Below the pieces are notes generated by a model. The model did not search any database and had not been told where the DNA came from. It was given only the letters and a program-made list of their open reading frames with translations. Below, in pieces: positions 8,581-16,828 of a stretch of DNA of 64,000 bases; position 1 is the first letter of the stretch; each line of letters opens with the position of its first letter. Source of the DNA: Streptomyces sp. GESEQ-4 (GTDB lineage Bacteria; Actinomycetota; Actinomycetes; Streptomycetales; Streptomycetaceae); contig NZ_JAFFSU010000035.1 of assembly GCF_017948455.1 (NCBI RefSeq), forward strand, positions 1-64,000, given 5' to 3'. The position numbers were made by a program, and so were the translations under genes.

Positions 8581-9426
8581 ATGCCCGAATACCGCCGCAT
8601 CCTCCTCGACGGCGCCGCCGTCCAGGTCACCGTCGACGGTGACGAACTCGTCGCCGCGGACGGCCGCCGCGTCAAGACCGAGGACGCCCAGCACCTCCCC
8701 CCGGTCGTCCCCTCCAAGGTCATCGCGGTCCATCTCAACCACCGCAGCCGTGTCGACGAGTTCGATATCGACCTCCCCGACACGCCCACCTACTTCCACA
8801 AGCCGACCTCGGCCCTCAACTCGCACAAGGGCGCCATCGTCCGCCCCGAGGGCTGCAAGTGGCTCAACTACGAGGGCGAGGTGGCCATCGTCATCGGAAA
8901 GACCGCGCGCAACATCCCCCCGGCCGAAGCGGGCGAGTACATCGCCGGATACACGATCGCCAACGACTACGGATTGCACGACTTCCGCGACACCGACGCC
9001 GGCTCCATGCTCCGGGTCAAGGGCTCCGACACGCTCTGCCCGCTCGGCCCCGGCCTGGTCACCGACTGGGACTTCCACGGCAAGAGCCTGCGCACCTACG
9101 TCAATGGAAAGGTGGTCCAGGACGGTTCGACCGACGAGATGAAGTGGGACATGCACTATCTCGTCGCCGACATCGCCCGCACCATCACCCTGTACCCCGG
9201 CGACGTCCTGCTGTCAGGCACCCCCGCCAACTCCCGCCCCGTACAGCCGGGCGACGTCGTCGAGGTCGAGGTCGAGGGCCTGGGCCGCCTCACCAACCAC
9301 ATCGTCACCGGCCCCACCTCCATCCGCACCGACGTCGGCGCCCAGCCCACCGAATCGGAGGAGGTGCTGTCCACCGCGCTCGGCGGCGACTGGGAGTTCC
9401 GCGGCATCCGTCCGCCGAAGCGATGA
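8581..9426 (+). CDS. Fumarylacetoacetate-hydrolase-family protein (HpaG-like isomerase/decarboxylase)
   Basis: 281 residues with one FAH domain. Metal-binding acids are visible as Glu98 and Glu100 in NYEGEVAIVIGK and Asp129 in IANDYGLHD; LLSGTPANSRPVQPGDVVEVE is the usual C-terminal FAH motif. In homoprotocatechuate pathways FAH proteins perform the isomerisation and decarboxylation after HpaE. E. coli HpaG has two fused FAH domains; this protein has one. It ends the operon before a TetR gene. A 2-hydroxyhepta-2,4-dienedioate isomerase or a 2-keto-acid hydrolase role remains possible. Confidence 0.83.
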   Translation: MPEYRRILLDGAAVQVTVDGDELVAADGRRVKTEDAQHLPPVVPSKVIAVHLNHRSRVDEFDIDLPDTPTYFHKPTSALNSHKGAIVRPEGCKWLNYEGEVAIVIGKTARNIPPAEAGEYIAGYTIANDYGLHDFRDTDAGSMLRVKGSDTLCPLGPGLVTDWDFHGKSLRTYVNGKVVQDGSTDEMKWDMHYLVADIARTITLYPGDVLLSGTPANSRPVQPGDVVEVEVEGLGRLTNHIVTGPTSIRTDVGAQPTESEEVLSTALGGDWEFRGIRPPKR

Positions 9427-9474
9427 CGCCCCTGGGCGGTCTGCCGGTCGCGACGCGCGGGTAGGGTCGCGTTC

Positions 9475-10077
9475 ATGAGCGATTCCTCCGAGAAGCCCCC
9501 CGCCAGGCCCCGCAAGCGCGTGGACTACGGGACCGGCCGTGAGGCCCTGCTCAGCGCGGCCGTGCGCGTGGTGGCCCGGGGAGGGCTGCGGAAGCTCACC
9601 TATCGTGCCGTCGCGGAGGAGGCGGGTGTCACGCACGGGCTCGTGGTGCACCACTTCGGTTCGCGGGACGCACTGATCGAGGCAGCCCTCGAACACGCGG
9701 TACGCACCAGCGCGCGCACGAGCTCCCTGGAACCCGGCACGGGCGACATCGCGGACTTCGCGGCGGGACTGGCGGACATGGTCACCCGCGAGCCGGCCAT
9801 GCAGATGTTCCAGTACGAGCTCATGCTCGAGTCCCGGCGCAGGCCCGAGCTGCTGCCGCAGATCCGCGCGCTGTACGAGGAGTACTTCGAGGCCACGGAG
9901 AGGGAGCTGTCCCGCAGCCTGCCCGACGGCACCAGCCCTGCCCTGACCCGGCTCGTCTTCGCCGCTCTGGAGGGTCTCGTACTGCACCAGCTGGTCCTCG
10001 ACGAGCCGGACGTCACCGAGGCCGCGCTGAAGGAGCTGCGGTCACTGCTGACCCGGCAGCGTGAAGGCGCAGAGTAG
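9475..10077 (+). CDS. TetR-family regulator of the catabolic island (paralog 1)
   Basis: 200 residues. The N-terminal helix-turn-helix spans about residues 18-65 with LRKLTYRAVAEEAGVTHG and HHFGSRDALIEAAL. The C-terminal ligand domain is alpha-helical. This DNA-binding region is almost identical to that of the TetR protein at 20785 (LTYRAVAAEAGVTHG, then HHFGSRDALLEEAL), so the two probably recognise the same operator. It lies 48 bp after the FAH gene and just before a strong terminator and the operator-bearing promoter of the second P450 operon. The inducer is unknown and is likely a pathway intermediate. Confidence 0.9.
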   Translation: MSDSSEKPPARPRKRVDYGTGREALLSAAVRVVARGGLRKLTYRAVAEEAGVTHGLVVHHFGSRDALIEAALEHAVRTSARTSSLEPGTGDIADFAAGLADMVTREPAMQMFQYELMLESRRRPELLPQIRALYEEYFEATERELSRSLPDGTSPALTRLVFAALEGLVLHQLVLDEPDVTEAALKELRSLLTRQREGAE

Positions 10078-10116
10078 CCGCCATGTCGTAATCCCTGCCA
10101 TAACAGCAGGTCAGGA

Positions 10117-10147
10117 CGAGTCCCCGTCGCCCAGCGACGGGGACTCG
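10117..10147. terminator. Strong hairpin terminator after the TetR gene
   Basis: CGAGTCCCCGTCGC pairs perfectly with GCGACGGGGACTCG around a CCA loop: a 14-bp stem followed by CCTGTTTCC. It separates the dioxygenase/TetR unit from the second P450 operon. Confidence 0.8.
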
Positions 10148-10192
10148 CCTGTTTCCGGCGGCGTAAAGAGTTGATTACGTGCGCGCGAAGCA

Positions 10193-10220
10193 TTGACGAA
10201 ATTATCCGTGTGGATAATTC
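10193..10220 (+). promoter_or_regulatory. Promoter of the second P450 operon
   Basis: TTGACG (10193-10198), a 16-bp spacer and TAATTC (10215-10220). The TATCC-N4-GGATA palindrome fills the spacer, the same arrangement as on the minus-strand promoter at 20717-20739. This position suggests direct repression by TetR. Confidence 0.6.
10201..10218. promoter_or_regulatory. Island operator TATCC-N4-GGATA, site 2
   Basis: ATTATCCGTGTGGATAAT is an 18-bp palindrome with perfect 7-base arms, the best copy of the shared operator. It sits between the -35 and -10 elements of the second P450 operon promoter. Confidence 0.78.
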
Positions 10221-10305
10221 TCGGTGGTGCAGGGCCCACTGGTCGCCCTCCTCTTCTCCTCCCCAGTTCCCTCCGCCTCGCGCCCGATACGAGGAGTGTC
10301 ACGAC

Positions 10306-11502
10306 ATGACCGTCACCACGGCCGGACCCGCGTCCGCCATCGAGGATCTGCTGCCCTTCCGTGACCCCGGCTTCCGTGCGGACCCGTACCCGTACTACGC
10401 GCGGCTGCGGCAGGAGCACCCTGTCTACAGGCATCCGGTCGGCCTGTACGTCGTCTCCCGCTACGAGGACGTCGCCCGGCTGATCCGCAACCCCACCCTG
10501 AGCGCGCAACAGCTCGACTTCGGGCCGGCCACCCCGATCCACCACACCATGCTCGGCAAGGACGCCCCCGACCACACGAGGCTGCGGCGGATCACCAACC
10601 GCTGGTTCACACCCAAGGCGGTCGAGGAGTGGTCCAAGGTGATGCGTGCCGCCGTGGAGGCTGTGCTCGACGAGGTGGACAAGGGCGACGGCACCCTGGA
10701 CGCGGCCGACGGCCTCTCCCTGAAGTGCACCTTCGACACCACCTGTCACATCTTCGGCATCGAGCCGACCGAGATGGACACCATCCAGCGCAAGACCTAC
10801 GAGATCGGGCTGAGCCTCGGCCCCGGCTGCAACGACGACGAGGCCCGCGCCACCACAGAGGCGTTCGCCTGGTACGCCGAGCACATCCGCCGGCTCGTGG
10901 CCGACAAACGAGCCCATCCCGGCGAGGGCCTGATCGACGCCTTCATCGCCGCGCAGGACGAGGGCAGGATGACCGAGGAGGAGGTCGTCTACACCATCCT
11001 GCTGTTCTTCGCCGTGGGCCACCTCGACGTCAAGCACCTGATCAACCACGGCATCTGGCTGATGACGCAGCAGCCCGGGCTGTTCACCGCCTACCGGGAC
11101 GAGCCGGAGGCACGACCGGGCATCATCAACGAGATCCTGCGGATCGACACGCCCGAGTCGATGGTGGTGCGCCTGACCACGCAGGACACGGCCATCGGCG
11201 ACACCACGGTACCGGCCGGAGAGGCGCTGGCCCTGCTCATCGCCTCGGCCAACCGCGACCCGGAGGTCTTCGCCGACCCCGACACCTTCGACCACACCCG
11301 GCCGGTCGCCGCCGGCCAGCACCTGGCCTTCGGCTCCGGCATGCACGGCTGCGCCGGCCAGATCCTGGCCCGCGCCGAGGCCGACATCGTCTTCAGCTCG
11401 ATCGTCAACCGCTTCTCCGGTGTCGAGCTGGCCGGTGAACCCGCCTACGCCCACACCGAGTTCCTGCGCACGATCACCCGCCTCCCCGTCCGTTTCCTCT
11501 GA
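10306..11502 (+). CDS. Cytochrome P450 (second of two) with an atypical I-helix
   Basis: 398 residues; GAGGAG at 10291-10296 selects the ATG at 10306. The heme ligand is Cys349 in FGSGMHGCAG and the ExxR motif is E276-R279 in NEILRIDTP. The I-helix reads FFAVGHLDVKHLI (residues 234-246), so the usual acid-threonine pair (AGxD/ET) is absent and VGHLDV takes its place. Such replacements occur in P450s that use a peroxide shunt, a substrate-assisted proton path or unusual chemistry. It is followed by its own [3Fe-4S] ferredoxin, suggesting normal electron supply. Its operon is governed by operator site 2. The substrate is unknown. Confidence 0.92.
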   Translation: MTVTTAGPASAIEDLLPFRDPGFRADPYPYYARLRQEHPVYRHPVGLYVVSRYEDVARLIRNPTLSAQQLDFGPATPIHHTMLGKDAPDHTRLRRITNRWFTPKAVEEWSKVMRAAVEAVLDEVDKGDGTLDAADGLSLKCTFDTTCHIFGIEPTEMDTIQRKTYEIGLSLGPGCNDDEARATTEAFAWYAEHIRRLVADKRAHPGEGLIDAFIAAQDEGRMTEEEVVYTILLFFAVGHLDVKHLINHGIWLMTQQPGLFTAYRDEPEARPGIINEILRIDTPESMVVRLTTQDTAIGDTTVPAGEALALLIASANRDPEVFADPDTFDHTRPVAAGQHLAFGSGMHGCAGQILARAEADIVFSSIVNRFSGVELAGEPAYAHTEFLRTITRLPVRFL

Positions 11503-11543
11503 TCCCCCGACCCCTCCGAGAACCGAGAGAGACAGGAGCCGTC

Positions 11544-11756
11544 ATGAAGGTCGAAGTCGACCTCAAGAAGTGCCAGGACCACGGCCAGTGCGTGTACGCG
11601 GCCCCCGGCCTGTTCGCGCTGGACGACGACGGACGCCTGTCCCTGCGGTCGAGGGCGACCGACGTCTACGTGGCCGACGTGGACGAGGACAGCGCCGAGG
11701 AACTGCACGAGGCCGCCGAGGTATGTCCGCTCCAGGCCATCACGGTGCACGAGTAG
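11544..11756 (+). CDS. [3Fe-4S] ferredoxin (P450 redox partner), copy 2
   Basis: 70 residues, starting MKVEVDLKKCQDHGQC, nearly identical in layout to the 3915 copy, with the third cluster cysteine in VCPLQAI. It is slightly longer between the cysteine clusters (an acidic insert, VYVADVDEDSAEE). AGGAG precedes the ATG. It lies 41 bp after the second P450 and should be its dedicated electron donor. No reductase gene accompanies it, so the reductase at 4106 probably reduces both ferredoxins. Confidence 0.92.
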   Translation: MKVEVDLKKCQDHGQCVYAAPGLFALDDDGRLSLRSRATDVYVADVDEDSAEELHEAAEVCPLQAITVHE

Positions 11757-11920
11757 ACGGAAACGCGGCATGTCACCGATGGCGCCGGGCCACCGGAGAA
11801 CGGCCCCGGCGACAGCGGTCCGGCCGTGGGCCCGCCACAGGAGTACGCGGCGGGCATCTTTGCCGTCATCCAGCCGCACGCAGCCTCGACGCAATCCCCG
11901 CGAGTGAAGGACATCCACCC

Positions 11921-12868
11921 GTGCCCGCACCCACCCCTCCCCGCATGCTGCTCGTCCTGAGCGAGAACTGGACGCTGACCGGCGGCCGGGCGGACCTGCC
12001 CACCGCCGTACGGTGGGCCCGCGAGGCCGAGGACGCCGGCTTCAACGCGGTCATGGTCAGCGAACACATCGTGCTCGGACCGGACGCCGGGGCCGCCGGT
12101 GTCATGGGAAACCCCCGCGACTACGCCCTCCCGGGCAACCAGGACCCCTACACCCCCTGGCCGAACTCCCTGCTCCTGCTCGCCTCCATCGCCTCCGTCA
12201 CCTCCCGCCTCCGGCTGGCCGCCGCGGCCGTCCTCGCACCGCTGCGCCACCCCCTGCTGCTCGCCCGCGAACTCGGCACCCTGGACCTGCTCAGCGAGGG
12301 CCGCCTCGTGGTGCAGCCCACGGTGAGCTGGAGCAGGGACGAGTACGCGGCCCTGGGCGTGCCGTTCGGAAAGCGCGGGCGGCTGCTGGACGAGCACCTT
12401 CAGATCTGGGCGAAGGCCTGGGGACCGTCCCCGGTCTCCCACGACGGCGAGCACTATCCCTTCCAGGACGTCTACTTCGAGCCCAAGGCGTACCGTCCTG
12501 ACGGCCCGCGGCTGTGGTTCGGAGGACAGGGCATGCACGGCCCGCTGCTGCGGCGGCTGGTGCGGTACGGGCACGGCTTCCACCCGCTCGGACGGCCCAC
12601 ACCCGAAGACATGCGGCAGCTCGGGGACGCCATGGCCGGAGCAGGACGCGACATCGCCGACCTGGAGATGATCGGCGGCACCCAGGCCGTGTTCCCCGAC
12701 GACCGCTCACCGGCCGACCTCGGCACCGCCCTTGCCTCCATTCCCGAGCAGCTGGAGCTCGGCTTCACCACCTTCTGCATCAAGCCGAACCAGTTCATCG
12801 ACGACCCCAACGGCATCGGAACCTTCTGCCGGGACGTCATGCGGCGCGTGGAGAGGGTGACCGCGTAA
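11921..12868 (+). CDS. LLM-class (luciferase-like) F420- or FMN-dependent oxidoreductase
   Basis: 315 residues with the bacterial luciferase-like TIM barrel. Recognisable blocks are PTAVRWAREAEDAGFNAVMVSEH, PLLLARELGTLDLLSEGR and a GGQGMHGPLLRRLVRYGHG loop near residue 205. The GTG at 11921 is preceded by GAAGGA. Actinomycete members use F420H2 or FMNH2 for oxidoreduction or monooxygenation. It is probably in the second P450 operon (164 bp gap after the ferredoxin). It could be the missing amine or aldehyde-forming oxidation step, but the substrate cannot be read from sequence. Confidence 0.85.
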   Translation: MPAPTPPRMLLVLSENWTLTGGRADLPTAVRWAREAEDAGFNAVMVSEHIVLGPDAGAAGVMGNPRDYALPGNQDPYTPWPNSLLLLASIASVTSRLRLAAAAVLAPLRHPLLLARELGTLDLLSEGRLVVQPTVSWSRDEYAALGVPFGKRGRLLDEHLQIWAKAWGPSPVSHDGEHYPFQDVYFEPKAYRPDGPRLWFGGQGMHGPLLRRLVRYGHGFHPLGRPTPEDMRQLGDAMAGAGRDIADLEMIGGTQAVFPDDRSPADLGTALASIPEQLELGFTTFCIKPNQFIDDPNGIGTFCRDVMRRVERVTA

Positions 12869-12947
12869 TCCGTCGCACGTGCCGCGAGTCCCCCGGTTTC
12901 CACCGTGTAGGAACTCCGCCGCCGCGCAAAGGATCTCCCCACACCCC

Positions 12948-12998
12948 TTGTCAAACGGATAGTTCCGGCCCACCATGGGGCAACTCGTTTGGCCCAAA
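12948..12998 (+). promoter_or_regulatory. Upstream region of the permease gene with half-operators
   Basis: TTGTCA (12948-12953) resembles a -35 element. A single GGATA half-site (12957-12961) and an imperfect TTTGGCCCAAA (12988-12998) echo both island operators (TATCC-N4-GGATA and TTTG-N4-CAAA). No good -10 is visible. It may place the permease under the same regulators with weaker affinity. Confidence 0.35.
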
Positions 12999-13037
12999 AC
13001 AAACTCCGCCCCTCCCCGTCCCCGGCAGGTGATTCGA

Positions 13038-14495
13038 GTGGACAGTCAGACCGCGGTCGTCACGCAGACTGCTGATGATGCATCCATGGCAGGCAGACTC
13101 AAGCCCAACTCTCTCGGTGTCCTCGGCATCCTCTTCTTCGTTCTCTCCGCCCAGGCGCCACTGACCGGCATCGCCGGCGCTGTGCCGATCGCCATCGCCA
13201 TCGGTAACGGTGCAGGCGCTCCGGCCGCCTATCTCGCGGCCGGCGTCATCGTCCTGCTGTTCTCGGTCGGCTTCGTGGCCATGGGCCGCCACGTCGTGGA
13301 CGCCGGCGCCTTCTACACCTACATCGGCAAGGGACTCGGCCGCTCGGCCGGCTCCGGCAGCGCCGCGGTCGCGCTCTTCTCCTACTGTGCCGTGCAGGCC
13401 TGCATGTACGGGCTGTACGGAAGCATCATGAGCGGCCTTGTCGAGCACCACACCGGTGCCCACGTGGCGTGGTGGGTCTGGGCCCTGGTCACCATGGTGA
13501 TCGTCCAGGTGCTCGGCGCCTCGGGCATCGAGATGGGCGCGAAGATCCTCGCTGTCTTCGTGCTGGCGGAGTTCAGCGTCCTGATCGTCTTCGCCCTCGT
13601 GACGCTCTTCCAGGGCGGCGGCCCCGAGGGGCTCGGCCTCACGGACAGCTTCTCGCCGTCCGTCGCGCTCCAGGGTGCTCCCGGCGTGGCGCTGATGTTC
13701 GCCGTGGCGTCGATGTTCGGCTTCGAGGCCACCGCCATCTACGGCGAGGAGGCCCGTGAACCTCGCAAGACCGTTCCCCGGGCCACCTACCTGTCCGTCG
13801 TGGTGATCACCGGCTTCTTCGCCTTCACCTCGTGGATGCTCATCTCCGCGCACGGTGCGTCCCAGGCCACGGCCGAGGCGGGCAAGGCCCTGGAGAGCGG
13901 TGACGCCGCGGCCTTCGTCTTCGCGCCGATCGCCGCCCAGTTCGGCGGCTGGGTCAACGACGTGCTGCCGATCCTGCTGGCCACGTCCCTGTTCGCCGGC
14001 CTCCTGGCCTTCCACAACTCCGCCAACCGCTACCTGTTCTCTCTCGGCCGTGAAGGGCTCCTGCCGCAGGGCCTGACCGCCATCAACCGGCGTCACTCGC
14101 CCTGGGTGGCGGGCACCGTGCAGACCGTGATCGCGGTGCTGCTCGTGGTGCCCTTCGCGGTCCTGGGCAAGGACCCGGTGCTGACCCTCTTCTCCTGGTT
14201 CAGCGGAGTCGCGGTCCTGGGCATCATGCTGCTGTACTTCCTGACCTCGGTCTCGGTCATCGTGTACTTCCGCCGCTCCGGCGCCGACACCCGCCTCTGG
14301 AACACCCTGATCGCCCCCGTACTGGGCGCGCTCGGCATCGCGGGTGCCATCTGGCTCATCATCGCCAACTTCACGACGCTCATCGGCGGCGACCGGACCA
14401 CGGCCCTATGGCTCCAGGCCACCGTTCCGGTGGTGCTGATCCTCGGCGTCGTCGCCGCCAGGCTGACGCGGCCCAGGGCAGAGACCAGCGACTGA
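13038..14495 (+). CDS. APC-superfamily amino acid/amine permease
   Basis: 485 residues with about 12 hydrophobic segments, for example LGVLGILFFVLSAQAPLTG, AAYLAAGVIVLLFSVGFVAMG and LPILLATSLFAGLLAF. The N-terminal FFVLSAQAPLTG region and the conserved FEATAIYGEEAREPRKTVP loop place it in the APC family. The GTG at 13038 is chosen over the ATG at 13086 because AGGTG precedes it; the start is uncertain. Position between the oxidative and gamma-glutamyl genes suggests uptake of the island's amine substrate. It is inner-membrane located. Confidence 0.88.
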   Translation: MDSQTAVVTQTADDASMAGRLKPNSLGVLGILFFVLSAQAPLTGIAGAVPIAIAIGNGAGAPAAYLAAGVIVLLFSVGFVAMGRHVVDAGAFYTYIGKGLGRSAGSGSAAVALFSYCAVQACMYGLYGSIMSGLVEHHTGAHVAWWVWALVTMVIVQVLGASGIEMGAKILAVFVLAEFSVLIVFALVTLFQGGGPEGLGLTDSFSPSVALQGAPGVALMFAVASMFGFEATAIYGEEAREPRKTVPRATYLSVVVITGFFAFTSWMLISAHGASQATAEAGKALESGDAAAFVFAPIAAQFGGWVNDVLPILLATSLFAGLLAFHNSANRYLFSLGREGLLPQGLTAINRRHSPWVAGTVQTVIAVLLVVPFAVLGKDPVLTLFSWFSGVAVLGIMLLYFLTSVSVIVYFRRSGADTRLWNTLIAPVLGALGIAGAIWLIIANFTTLIGGDRTTALWLQATVPVVLILGVVAARLTRPRAETSD

Positions 14496-14510
14496 ACACC
14501 GCGATCCTCA

Positions 14511-14546
14511 CCGATACGGCCGGAGCCCGCGCCCCGGCCGTATCGG
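14511..14546. terminator. Hairpin terminator after the permease
   Basis: CCGATACGGCCGG pairs with CCGGCCGTATCGG (13-bp stem, 10-base loop) and is followed by GCCTTTGT. It separates the permease from the downstream dehydrogenase gene. Confidence 0.75.
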
Positions 14547-14611
14547 GCCTTTGTCGAACACGTGAGTCGTCTGTCATCGAATGACGTGGATGAAACGGAG
14601 ATGGAGAACGC

Positions 14612-16102
14612 GTGCTGAACGCCACCCATGAAGAACTGCTGCGCCGCGCCAAGGAACTCGGCCTGCCCACGCAGCACCACATCGACGGCAAGGACGAAGC
14701 CGGTGACGGTGCATCGTTCGCCGTGATCTCCCCTCGCGACGGCCAGACCCTGGTCCGGGTCGCCGACGCGCGGGAGGCAGAGGTCGATCTCGCCGTCGCG
14801 GCGGCGCGCCGCGCCTTCGACACAGGGCCGTGGCCGCACCTGGCGCCCGCCGAGCGCGGCCGGGTCCTGCTGCGGATCGCTGAACTGCTGGAAGAGCGGC
14901 GCGAGGAACTGGCACTGACCGTGAGCCTGGAGATGGGCAAACCGATCACGGACGCGTACGCCATCGAGCTGCGCGCCGCAATCAACACCTTCCGCTGGTA
15001 CGGGCAGCTCGCCGACAAACTCACCGACGAGTCTCCCCACACCGCACCGGACTCGCTCGCCCTGGTCACCCGGGAGCCGACAGGTGTCGTCGGCGCCGTC
15101 GTGCCGTGGAACTTCCCGCTCACGTTGGCGAGTTGGAAAGTCGCTCCCGCGCTCGCCGCCGGCTGCACGGTCGTCCTGAAGCCGTCGGAGTCCTCTCCGC
15201 TGTCCGCCCTCCTGCTCGGCCGCGTCGCCACCGACGCCGGACTGCCGCCGGGCGTCCTCAACGTCGTCACCGGTGACGGGCCGGTGGCCGGCCGGGCGCT
15301 CGGCCTCCACCCCGACATCGACGTCCTGGCCTTCACCGGCTCCACCGCCGTCGGCCGCCACTTCCTGCGCTACGCCGCCGACTCCAACCTCAAGCGCGTC
15401 TGGCTCGAACTCGGCGGCAAGTCACCGAACATCGTGCTGCCCGACGCCCCTGACCTGGAGAAGGCGGCAGCAACCGCGGCCTGGGGCATCTTCTTCAACC
15501 AGGGTGAGATGTGCACTGCGCCCTCCCGGCTGCTGGTCCACTCGTCCATCGCCGAACAGGTCACGGAGGCCGTCGTGGCGAGGGCGCGCGAGCTGCGGGT
15601 GGGCGACCCGCTCGATCCGGCCACCGAGATGGGCGCACTGGTCGGCGACAGCCACCTCGGCAGGGTCCTGGAGCATGTCGCCTCCGGCCTGGACGAGGGT
15701 GCCAGGCTGCGTGTGGGCGGGGGCCGGGCCCTGGCCGAGACCGGCGGCAGCTACCTGCGGCCCACCGTGTTCGACCGGGTTGACCCCGGCATGCGGCTGG
15801 CCCGCGAAGAGATCTTCGGCCCCGTCCTGTCCGTCCTCGCCTTCGACGACGTGGACGAGGCGGTACGGCTGGCCAACGCCACCGAGTACGGCCTCGCCGC
15901 GGGGCTGTGGACCTCCGACCTGTCCACCGCCCACAAGGTCTCCCGCGCACTGAAGGCCGGCACGGTCTGGGTCAACTGCTACGAGGAGGGCGACCTGACC
16001 GTCCCCTTCGGCGGCATGAAGCAGTCGGGCAACGGCCGCGACAAGTCCGCGCACGCCATGGAGAAGTACACCGAGCTGAAGACCACCTGGATCCAGCTGT
16101 GA
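14612..16102 (+). CDS. Aldehyde dehydrogenase (PuuC-like, candidate gamma-glutamyl-aminoaldehyde dehydrogenase)
   Basis: 496 residues. Catalytic Cys301 is in NQGEMCTAPSRL and Glu266 in LELGGKSPN; PWNFPL (residues 165-170) and FTGSTAVGR are typical cofactor motifs. The GTG start has GGAG upstream. The stop overlaps the start of the PuuD-like hydrolase (GTGA), so the two are translationally coupled. In the Puu pathway PuuC oxidises gamma-glutamyl-aminobutyraldehyde and PuuD then releases the acid. The same order of chemistry fits here with an aromatic amine. A general aliphatic or betaine-aldehyde substrate is possible. Confidence 0.87.
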   Translation: MLNATHEELLRRAKELGLPTQHHIDGKDEAGDGASFAVISPRDGQTLVRVADAREAEVDLAVAAARRAFDTGPWPHLAPAERGRVLLRIAELLEERREELALTVSLEMGKPITDAYAIELRAAINTFRWYGQLADKLTDESPHTAPDSLALVTREPTGVVGAVVPWNFPLTLASWKVAPALAAGCTVVLKPSESSPLSALLLGRVATDAGLPPGVLNVVTGDGPVAGRALGLHPDIDVLAFTGSTAVGRHFLRYAADSNLKRVWLELGGKSPNIVLPDAPDLEKAAATAAWGIFFNQGEMCTAPSRLLVHSSIAEQVTEAVVARARELRVGDPLDPATEMGALVGDSHLGRVLEHVASGLDEGARLRVGGGRALAETGGSYLRPTVFDRVDPGMRLAREEIFGPVLSVLAFDDVDEAVRLANATEYGLAAGLWTSDLSTAHKVSRALKAGTVWVNCYEEGDLTVPFGGMKQSGNGRDKSAHAMEKYTELKTTWIQL

Positions 16103-16821
16103 CCCGTACGCACACGCGCCCCCTGATCGCGATTCCGGCCCGGTTCGCCGCCACCACGTCCGCGCTGCGCTACGCCGCCGAGGTGAACGCCCGCGCGCTG
16201 GTCGAGGCCGTGTGGCGGGCCGGGGGCGAGCCGGTGAGCCTCCACCCCGCCGACCCGGCCGGAGCCGACGTGGCCGAGCGGCTCGCCCGCTTCGACGGCG
16301 TGTTGCTCCCGGGCGGCGGAGACCTGGCCCCGCACCGCTACGGAGCCGCCGACACCCATGGCAGCGTCTACGACGTCGACGACCTCCAGGACGTGTTCGA
16401 CCTCGAAGTCGCCCGGCGGGCCCTGGACTCGGTCCTGCCCATGCTCGCGATCTGCCGTGGGCTGCAGGTGGTGAACGTCGCCCTCGGCGGCAGCCTGGAA
16501 CAGGACATGGGCGGCGCGGACCGCGAACACCGGCACATCGTGCACCCGGTCGCGATCCAGCGAGGCACCCTGCTCGAACGGGCCACCGGCGCCGAGAAGA
16601 CGGAGGCCTCCTGCTACCACCACCAGCGCGTCGACCGCGTCGGTGCCGGGCTCAAGGTCACCGCGCGGGCCGCCGACGGCACGGTGGAGGGGCTCGAACT
16701 GCCTGGACACCCGGGGTGGTTCACGGCGGTGCAGTGGCACCCCGAGGACACCGCGGACCAGGACCCGGCCCAGCAAGGCCTGTTCGACGCGCTGGTCCAG
16801 GCCGCCCACAACAGACACTGA
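16099..16821 (+). CDS. Class I glutamine-amidotransferase-like gamma-glutamyl hydrolase (PuuD family)
   Basis: 240 residues of peptidase family C26. The nucleophile is Cys119 in AICRGLQVVNVALGG, and the His-Glu pair is in QWHPED near residue 215. LLPGGGDLAPHRYG and EASCYHHQRVDRVG are typical of gamma-glutamyl-GABA hydrolases. The GTG start overlaps the dehydrogenase stop. It should release glutamate from the oxidised gamma-glutamyl intermediate, closing the cycle opened by the ligase at 2225. The 7-bp gap to the next gene suggests an operon of three. Confidence 0.9.
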   Translation: MTRTHTRPLIAIPARFAATTSALRYAAEVNARALVEAVWRAGGEPVSLHPADPAGADVAERLARFDGVLLPGGGDLAPHRYGAADTHGSVYDVDDLQDVFDLEVARRALDSVLPMLAICRGLQVVNVALGGSLEQDMGGADREHRHIVHPVAIQRGTLLERATGAEKTEASCYHHQRVDRVGAGLKVTARAADGTVEGLELPGHPGWFTAVQWHPEDTADQDPAQQGLFDALVQAAHNRH

Positions 16822-16828
16822 AAAAGAC

